Origin: CAZZGX01 sp964653715
GTDB lineage: Bacteria; Patescibacteriota; Minisyncoccia; Ryanbacterales; GWA2-47-10b
Assembly (NCBI GenBank): GCA_964653715.1
Contig: CAZZGX010000002.1
Coordinates: forward strand, 1 to 9,210
DNA: 9,210 nt
Direction of reading: 5' to 3'
Numbering within the stretch: position 1 is the first letter of the stretch; each line of letters starts with the position of its first letter. Both the position numbers and the translations under genes were made by a program. The notes below the pieces were generated by a model. That model searched no databases. It was not told the DNA's origin and saw only the letters and a program-made list of their open reading frames with translations. Positions 5,524-9,210 of the stretch are shown here, one piece after another.

Positions 5524-5532
5524 TGCTATAGT
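5524..5532 (+). promoter_or_regulatory. Extended -10 promoter for the 5589 gene
   Basis: TGC followed by TATAGT (hexamer 5527-5532) forms an extended -10. The predicted start at about 5539 leaves a leader of roughly 50 nt before the ATG at 5589. No -35 of note is seen. Confidence 0.5.
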
Positions 5533-5588
5533 ATATTTTGGAAGGGCAAAAGAAATTTTTTAATCATAATTTACTAAATAAGAAATCT

Positions 5589-6032
5589 ATGCCAAAAACA
5601 CCAGAACAACCGGGCGATTTCGAAGATATAGCTAAAGAGGGCGGAGCGAAAGAGTCTGCACAAACAGAAATTCATGAGGGAGAGAAAATTTTATCGATCG
5701 AAGTATCAAAAGTATCCGATTTTATGAGGACGGCCTTGGATGCTAGGATTAAGTACTTAGAGAGCATAAGAGATGGTGGCTACGATCCTGCCGATACGGA
5801 TCCCCGAAGAATCAGAGAAGGGATCATAAAGGAGGTTGCGTATGCTAATGGGGTGAGTAATTTTATTTCGCAGAGCATGACACATATGCTTGAAAAAATG
5901 ACTGGTGAAAAATTTGATGAGTTAGAGAAAGAACTTAGTGGCAAGCATAATCAATTACAGGACTTAAAATCAGAGATTCAGATGAACATGGATAACCTTG
6001 TAGATCAAATTGTAAGACGGAAGCAGCGTTAG
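5589..6032 (+). CDS. Hypothetical soluble, charged, partly coiled-coil protein
   Basis: I do not recognise this 147-residue protein. The first 30 residues are polar and probably disordered (MPKTPEQPGDFEDIAKEGGA). The middle (about 33-100) looks helical, with DPADTDPRRIREGIIKEVAY. The C-terminal third (about 98-145) has a heptad-like pattern typical of a coiled coil (EKFDELEKELSGKHNQLQDL). There is no signal peptide or membrane helix. The frame stays open upstream to a TTG at 5538, but that would start at the predicted transcription start, and the added residues are Asn- and Lys-rich filler, so the ATG at 5589 is preferred. It lies alone between the tRNA-Ser region and a hairpin-rich spacer. 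Codons are more AT-rich than in neighbouring genes, which may hint at a separate history. Confidence 0.75.
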   Translation: MPKTPEQPGDFEDIAKEGGAKESAQTEIHEGEKILSIEVSKVSDFMRTALDARIKYLESIRDGGYDPADTDPRRIREGIIKEVAYANGVSNFISQSMTHMLEKMTGEKFDELEKELSGKHNQLQDLKSEIQMNMDNLVDQIVRRKQR

Positions 6033-6225
6033 CTGGAAATCGGTCCAAATACAGCACGCTACTTTCTTCTTTACTAAATTCAAAGAGTGAGAATTTGCCG
6101 CCAAAGAAAAACTTGAAATTGTTAATTTTCGCGGCGGAGCCGCTCATTTTTGCCCTGCCCAGCCGCGCGAAGCGCGGAAATGCGTTCGAGCTATTTTCAG
6201 AATACACCGTAATGGCAATTTTCAT
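5935..6225 (-). CDS. Doubtful antisense/intergenic ORF over two hairpins
   Basis: A 96-residue open frame that reads on the minus strand through the whole spacer after the 5589 gene and into its last 98 bp. The first 70 or so residues look protein-like (RFARLGRAKMSGSAAK, then NNFKFFFGGKFSLFEFSKEE). However, two GC-rich hairpins lie within it, it has no Shine-Dalgarno or clear promoter, and the heavy tail-to-tail overlap is unusual. It may be a real small gene, or a recurrent intergenic element that happens to be open. I lean to the latter. Confidence 0.25.
   Translation of the reverse strand: MKIAITVYSENSSNAFPRFARLGRAKMSGSAAKINNFKFFFGGKFSLFEFSKEESSVLYLDRFPANAASVLQFDLQGYPCSSESLILSPVIDYACH
6131..6151 (+). 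terminator. Probable terminator after the 5589 gene
   Basis: GCGGC (6131-6135) pairs with GCCGC (6139-6143) around a GGA loop, followed by TCATTTTT. The stem is short (5 bp) but all G/C, about 100 bp after the stop codon. Confidence 0.5.
6163..6177. repeat. GC-rich perfect hairpin
   Basis: CCGCGC (6163-6168) and GCGCGG (6172-6177) form a perfect 6-bp stem with a GAA loop, 19 bp after the previous hairpin. There is no T tract on the plus side, so it is not a standard plus-strand terminator. With its neighbour it makes a two-hairpin spacer. Confidence 0.55.
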
Positions 6226-6282
6226 TCAAACGTAGCGCTTGATTTTTTGTTGAAGTTTGGGTAGGGTAATGTCAGACAGAGA

Positions 6283-6288
6283 AGGAGG
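6283..6288 (+). promoter_or_regulatory. Shine-Dalgarno site that sets the 6293 start
   Basis: AGGAGG, a full match to the consensus, lies 4 bases before the ATG at 6293. It is the only strong ribosome binding site in the window and decides for this ATG over in-frame TTG 6257 and ATG 6269. Confidence 0.8.
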
Positions 6289-6292
6289 GCAC

Positions 6293-6709
6293 ATGGCTCA
6301 GGCGTGGGAAGTTCGCGCAAGCGAGCGGCAAGAGATCGTCTCGAAAATCATGCGTCGTGTGTATGGTAAAAGCGATGAGATAGCGGTTTCAGATAGCATA
6401 GATCATTTTGTGTGGGATCTTGGCAAAGCGCTCTACACCCGCATGGAAACAGACGGCCGGACGACCGGGGTCGAATGCCGGGTTGGCATCGATTCTTTTC
6501 TGAAAACCGAGCTCATAAAACCCATAGTAAATTTTTCACGGTCTGAGGCCGAATGCAAAGTCCTCTTGGCCGAGCTTTTTGAAAAAATATGGCATCTTGC
6601 TTCCTCACCATTCTATACCAAGTTGAGGGGCGAAGAAGTAGGCAACCCAAAACTAATTTTTCAAGCGCCGTCTGCCACAGCCGAAGTAGCATTTTCAAAA
6701 CGCGAATAG
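6293..6709 (+). CDS. Hypothetical small soluble protein
   Basis: I recognise no family in this 138-residue protein. It appears mostly alpha-helical and soluble: a helix with ASERQEIVSKIMRRVYGKSD at the N-terminus, a middle segment SIDHFVWDLGKALYTRM, then VGIDSFLKTELIKPIVNFSR and CKVLLAELFEKIWHLASS. The C-terminus (about 118-138) is likely flexible. No signal peptide, membrane helix, zinc site or catalytic motif is visible. The start is set by a consensus Shine-Dalgarno, unlike its neighbours. It is a single-gene unit, because a hairpin terminator overlaps its stop codon. A weak promoter candidate (TTGATT 6239-6244, 17 bp, TAGGGT 6262-6267) would give a leader of about 20 nt. Confidence 0.8.
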   Translation: MAQAWEVRASERQEIVSKIMRRVYGKSDEIAVSDSIDHFVWDLGKALYTRMETDGRTTGVECRVGIDSFLKTELIKPIVNFSRSEAECKVLLAELFEKIWHLASSPFYTKLRGEEVGNPKLIFQAPSATAEVAFSKRE

Positions 6710-6734
6710 CCGTCCCTGACGGCTTTTTTTATTT
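6708..6734 (+). terminator. Intrinsic terminator overlapping the stop codon
   Basis: AGCCGTC (6708-6714) pairs with GACGGCT (6718-6724) around a CCT loop, followed by a T-rich tract (T7 at 6724-6730, then ATTTT). The stem begins inside the TAG stop of the 6293 gene. Confidence 0.9.
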
Positions 6735-6750
6735 TATGGCTCACAGCTGC

Positions 6751-6779
6751 TTTACAAAAAGGCAAGAAGTTGGTATTTT
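6751..6779 (+). promoter_or_regulatory. Strong promoter for DUF4446-infB-rbfA, almost leaderless
   Basis: TTTACA (6751-6756, 5 of 6 bases of TTGACA), a 17-bp spacer ending in TGG, and TATTTT (6774-6779). This is the best promoter in the window. The predicted start at about 6786 is 3 nt before the ATG at 6789. It probably drives the whole run to rbfA and tRNA-Cys, since no terminator is visible inside. Confidence 0.75.
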
Positions 6780-6788
6780 AAGTCCATT

Positions 6789-7238
6789 ATGCAGATTTGG
6801 ATCGTGTACGGCGTCCTTTTTTTTATCTTCGCTTTGTTGATAGCGCGGCTTTTGATTGCCGAGCGGAAATTGCGTCCTTTTTTAGGAAGCGCAAAAAACA
6901 AAATGCCGGAGAGGCTTCTTCTTGAACATGTTTCCGAACTTGAGGCGCTCAAGCGCGAAACCCTACGACTTGGCCAGATGCTCGAGACCATGAAAATAGA
7001 TTCGCGCCGATCGGTCCAAAAAATCGGGATGGTGCGTTTTAATCCGTTTTCAAATTCAGGCGGGGATCAGAGCTTCGCTATCGCCTTGCTTGACGGGCAT
7101 GACAATGGTTTTGTCATTTCGAGCATCTACGCGCAAGGGGGTCCGCTGGTATACGCAAAACCCATTGAACAAGGAATCTCAAGCTATCCGTTGTCTGATG
7201 AAGAGAAAAAAGCCCTTGAAAAAGCCGCAACCTCGTAA
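6789..7238 (+). CDS. DUF4446-family membrane-anchored protein
   Basis: A 149-residue protein. One N-terminal membrane helix (about 3-23, WIVYGVLFFIFALLIARLLI) is followed by a helical, coiled-coil-like stretch (about 40-68). A compact C-terminal domain then carries the DUF4446 pattern: VQKIGMVRFNPFSNSGGDQS (76-95), FAIALLDGHDNGFVISSIY (96-114) and VYAKPIEQGISSYPLSDEE (121-139). The family is widespread in Firmicutes and Patescibacteria; its function is unknown. The short N-terminus before the helix suggests an anchor with the bulk of the protein on one face of the membrane, but the topology is not certain. It is the first gene of the run into infB, with 8 bp between them. Confidence 0.88.
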   Translation: MQIWIVYGVLFFIFALLIARLLIAERKLRPFLGSAKNKMPERLLLEHVSELEALKRETLRLGQMLETMKIDSRRSVQKIGMVRFNPFSNSGGDQSFAIALLDGHDNGFVISSIYAQGGPLVYAKPIEQGISSYPLSDEEKKALEKAATS

Positions 7239-7246
7239 TTTTTATA

Positions 7247-8722
7247 ATGGAACAGAACAATAAAACAACTTCAGCGGTTCGCCACCCAGTCGTGGTCGTC
7301 TTGGGCCATGTTGACCATGGAAAAACCACACTCCTCGATTATATCCGAAAAACAAACGTGGCCCAGCGCGAATCGGGCGGCATTACCCAGCATTTGGGCG
7401 CCTACGAGATTTCATGGCACGATAAAAAAATAACGTTTCTCGACACTCCCGGCCACGAAAGTTTTTCTAAAATGCGCGAGCGAGGAGCGCGTGTGGCAGA
7501 CGTGGCAATTTTAGTGGTAGCAGCAGATGATGGCGTAAAACCGCAGACCGAAGAGGCTTTCAAGTCGATACAAAAATCAGGAATACCTTTCGCGGTCGCT
7601 ATCAATAAGATTGACAAACCGACTGCCGAGCCTGATCGGGTAAAGTCCGAACTTTCCCAAATCGGAGTTCTTGTCGAGGGCTGGGGCGGATCGGTACCCG
7701 TCCTTTTGGTTTCAGCAAAAGAAGGGCGGGGGATCGAAGAACTCCTTGAGACGATTTTACTTTTGGCGGAGCTCGAAGAGTTTACGGGAGATCCCGCGGC
7801 ACCCGCCGAAGGGATTGTTATAGAAGCACATCTTGATTCGCGGCGCGGACCTTCGGCCACACTGCTTGTAACCAACGGAACTTTGAAAAAAGGAGACTTT
7901 ATTTTAGCGGGAGAGTCGTCCGCATCGGTGCGGATTCTTGAGGATACGGGAGGTCATGGTATCTCGGAAGGCAGGCTCTCGAGCCCCGTCTCCGTCGTTG
8001 GTTTTGATCGTGTGCCTGCGATTGGCGATACATTTCGCGCGTTTGGGTCCAAAGCGGAACTTGAGGAAAATTTGAAAAAAAGAGAAAGCAAAAATGTTCC
8101 CAAAAAAGATGATGCTCAAGCGGATGTGGGGGTGTTGCTCAAGGCGGATGTGGCGGGGTCACTAGAAGCGCTATCGGAAGAAGCAAAGAAAGTGTTGCCC
8201 GAGGGTCTCGTGGTAAAATTTTTTGAGGGAAGCGCGGGCGAGATCACGGAGGGAGATATCAAGACAATCGCATCCGCGAAGGCCGGCATCATTGTAGGTT
8301 TTCGCGTCAAGATCAAGCCGAACGTGGCCGAACTCGGAGTGCGATTTGGCATTACCGTCGGACTTTTTGAAATAATTTACGAAGCGCTTGACTGGCTTGC
8401 CAAAGAACTCACGGCGCGCGCGCCAAAAAAAATCTCACGGATTGATGCGGGCAAGCTCCTGGTCTTGAAAATTTTTCAATCGACCGCAGGTGGCCGCGTC
8501 ATCGGCGGGAAAGTGCGGGAGGGCAAAGTGACAAAAGACGCGCTCTTCGAGGTTCTGCGGCAGGGGGAAGTCGTTGGGCGAGGAGAGGTAAAAAATATTG
8601 AACGCAACAAAACGAAGGTTTCCGAGCTCAAAGAAGGTGAGGAAGGAGGTCTCCTTGTTAGCGCCTCACGAGCCATTGAAGAACGCGATATCCTTTCGTT
8701 TTTTTATGAACGAGAAGCGTAG
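7247..8722 (+). CDS. infB: Translation initiation factor IF-2, minimal form
   Basis: A GTPase that places initiator tRNA on the 30S subunit and promotes subunit joining. All G motifs are present: G1 GHVDHGKT (20-27), G2 GGITQHLGAY (44-53), G3 DTPGH (66-70), G4 NKID (120-123) and G5 SAK (156-158). A beta-barrel domain follows (about 185-270), then domain C1 (about 290-385, VGVLLKADVAGSLEAL) and the initiator-tRNA-binding C2 barrel (about 395-490). At 491 residues it lacks the whole N-terminal region found in longer forms (890 aa in E. coli, 716 in B. subtilis) and starts 13 residues before the G domain. The start at 7247 has no Shine-Dalgarno and lies 8 bp after the previous stop. Its last 17 bp overlap rbfA. 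Confidence 0.97.
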   Translation: MEQNNKTTSAVRHPVVVVLGHVDHGKTTLLDYIRKTNVAQRESGGITQHLGAYEISWHDKKITFLDTPGHESFSKMRERGARVADVAILVVAADDGVKPQTEEAFKSIQKSGIPFAVAINKIDKPTAEPDRVKSELSQIGVLVEGWGGSVPVLLVSAKEGRGIEELLETILLLAELEEFTGDPAAPAEGIVIEAHLDSRRGPSATLLVTNGTLKKGDFILAGESSASVRILEDTGGHGISEGRLSSPVSVVGFDRVPAIGDTFRAFGSKAELEENLKKRESKNVPKKDDAQADVGVLLKADVAGSLEALSEEAKKVLPEGLVVKFFEGSAGEITEGDIKTIASAKAGIIVGFRVKIKPNVAELGVRFGITVGLFEIIYEALDWLAKELTARAPKKISRIDAGKLLVLKIFQSTAGGRVIGGKVREGKVTKDALFEVLRQGEVVGRGEVKNIERNKTKVSELKEGEEGGLLVSASRAIEERDILSFFYEREA

Positions 8723-9005
8723 AGAGCGCCTTGCCACTTTGCTTCAGGAGGCTCTCCCAGAATTTTTTGAGTCTGAGATCGAACGCTTGCCCGGCACACT
8801 CCTCTCCGTGCTCTATGTGGAAGTTATCGAATCAGGAACGCGCGCAAATATTTTTGTGAGCGTGTTCCCGGACGAGGCTAAAGCGGGGATTGCCAAACAG
8901 CTCAAAATAAGCGAAAATAAGGCAACGCATTTCATTCGGCGGCGGGTGAGTTCAAAATATTCCCCGTTCATCCGCTTTCAGCTCGTTGAAAAAATGGCCA
9001 CGTAG
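8706..9005 (+). CDS. rbfA: Ribosome-binding factor A, short form
   Basis: A 99-residue KH-fold protein that helps 16S rRNA 5'-end maturation and 30S assembly. It is shorter than E. coli RbfA (133 aa) but keeps the helical start (RRERLATLLQEALPEFF), the central strands (LLSVLYVEVIESGTRANIFVSVF) and the C-terminal part (FIRRRVSSKYSPFIRFQLVE), which matches the family's conserved end. Its position directly after infB is the classical order. The ATG at 8706 overlaps the infB end by 17 bp. The frame is open back to 8598 inside infB, but the family fold begins at 8706. Its last 10 bp, including the TAG, are also the first bases of tRNA-Cys. Confidence 0.88.
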   Translation: MNEKRRERLATLLQEALPEFFESEIERLPGTLLSVLYVEVIESGTRANIFVSVFPDEAKAGIAKQLKISENKATHFIRRRVSSKYSPFIRFQLVEKMAT

Positions 9006-9067
9006 CCAAGTGGTAAGGCAAGAGTCTGCAAAACTCTTATACGAGGGTTCGATTCCCTCCGTGGCCT
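8996..9067 (+). tRNA. tRNA-Cys (anticodon GCA), overlapping rbfA
   Basis: A complete 72-nt cloverleaf. The acceptor GGCCACG pairs with CGTGGCC, the D-stem has GCC with GGC, and the anticodon stem AGAGT pairs with ACTCT around CTGCAAA (anticodon GCA). The T-stem GAGGG pairs with CCCTC around TTCGATT. The discriminator is T, the base expected for cysteine. CCA is not encoded. The acceptor 5' strand and bases 8-10 of the tRNA serve as the last codons and TAG stop of rbfA. Confidence 0.95.
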
Positions 9068-9079
9068 TACGTTTCATAA

Positions 9080-9106
9080 GCCCTCGTGGTGAAATTGGCA
9101 GACACG
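9080..9106 (+). pseudogene. 5' fragment of a tRNA-Leu
   Basis: These 27 bases match the first 27 bases of the tRNA-Leu 47 bp downstream at 25 positions, including an exact 22-base match over the D-arm (9085-9106). The acceptor strand differs (GCCCTCG against GCTCCCG). After 9106 the sequence (TCCCGCCTGC...) does not form an anticodon arm, and no 3' half follows, so this is a truncated relic. Confidence 0.8.
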
Positions 9107-9126
9107 TCCCGCCTGCTTATAGATAT

Positions 9127-9210
9127 GCTCCCGTGGTGAAATTGGCAGACACGCGTGGCTTAGAACCACGTCCTCGAAAGGGGTTAGAGGTTCGAATCCT
9201 CTCGGGAGCA
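9127..9210 (+). tRNA. tRNA-Leu (anticodon TAG)
   Basis: A complete 84-nt class II tRNA that ends at the last base of the window. The acceptor GCTCCCG pairs with CGGGAGC. The anticodon stem CGTGG pairs with CCACG around CTTAGAA (anticodon TAG, reading CTA). The variable arm is CCTC/GGGG, and the T-stem AGAGG pairs with CCTCT around TTCGAAT. The discriminator is A. Whether CCA is encoded cannot be seen. Confidence 0.95.

Noticed and set aside
5285..5563. Open frames crossing tRNA-Ser and its partial copy (5285-5563 and 5334-5531)
   Set aside because: They translate a tRNA gene and a palindromic repeat; no independent support for a protein.
4872..6368. Shared peptide MRRVY in the 4841 and 6293 products, with similar DNA around 4872 and 6348
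   Set aside because: Five residues are too few; the rest of the proteins do not resemble each other.
8598..8705. Longer N-terminus for rbfA (ATG at 8598)
   Set aside because: The extension is an out-of-frame reading of infB; the RbfA fold begins at 8706.
9080..9210. Intron-containing or split tRNA-Leu joining the 5' fragment to the intact gene
   Set aside because: The downstream gene is a complete tRNA with its own 5' half, and the spacer is far too short for a group I intron.
1..9210. CRISPR array, insertion sequence or defence cassette
   Set aside because: No regularly spaced repeats, transposase, integrase or recognisable defence protein was found on either strand.

Overview
The window looks like a chromosomal segment of a bacterium from the Candidate Phyla Radiation (Patescibacteria), probably the Parcubacteria/Paceibacteria side. 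The basis is protein resemblance, since no rRNA is present. The first gene resembles a long protein I know only from Parcubacteria-type genomes, IF-2 is cut down to its core, RbfA is short, intergenic gaps are tiny, genes overlap, and several genes appear leaderless. TGA is used as a normal stop, so there is no sign of the TGA=Gly code of Gracilibacteria/SR1.

Layout. 1-905: the 3' part of a large conserved Patescibacteria protein, split by a one-base frameshift near 272-275. 917-1600 (minus): endonuclease III (nth). 1617-2956 (plus): a tight three-gene run of glutaredoxin, VIT/CCC1-type metal transporter and a stand-alone DipZ-C-terminal (Thioredoxin_10-like) domain protein. 2923-3975 (minus): an HtrA-type serine protease with a PDZ domain, overlapping the previous gene tail to tail. 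4038-4209: tRNA-Arg(CCT) and tRNA-Ala(GGC). 4277-5197: an ECF-type sigma factor followed by a small two-helix membrane protein, then a strong hairpin. 5328-5513: tRNA-Ser(CGA), and 74 bp further on a partial copy of its 3' half carrying a palindromic insertion. 5589-6709: two unrecognised small proteins separated by a hairpin-rich spacer. 6789-9210: a DUF4446 membrane protein, infB, rbfA, tRNA-Cys(GCA), a 5' fragment of a tRNA-Leu, and an intact tRNA-Leu(TAG) that ends on the last base of the window.

How it works together. The right third is a translation block: infB and rbfA overlap in the classical order and tRNA-Cys overlaps the end of rbfA, so transcription and RNA processing must be coordinated. 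The left centre combines thiol chemistry (glutaredoxin, Thioredoxin_10 domain), metal transport (VIT), protein quality control (HtrA) and base-excision repair (Nth). This reads as a stress and redox neighbourhood, but only the glutaredoxin-VIT-Thioredoxin_10 run looks like one operon. The ECF sigma factor and its membrane neighbour may form a signalling pair.

Regulation. Five candidate promoters share an extended -10 (TGn followed by TAnnnT or TTnnnT). Two place the predicted transcription start exactly on the ATG (grx, htrA) and one 3 nt before it (DUF4446). Only one gene (6293) has a clear Shine-Dalgarno sequence. The most unusual items are the two partial tRNA copies, one of which seems to have become part of a terminator-like hairpin, and the HtrA that lacks any export signal. 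I see no CRISPR array, insertion sequence, transposase or defence system.
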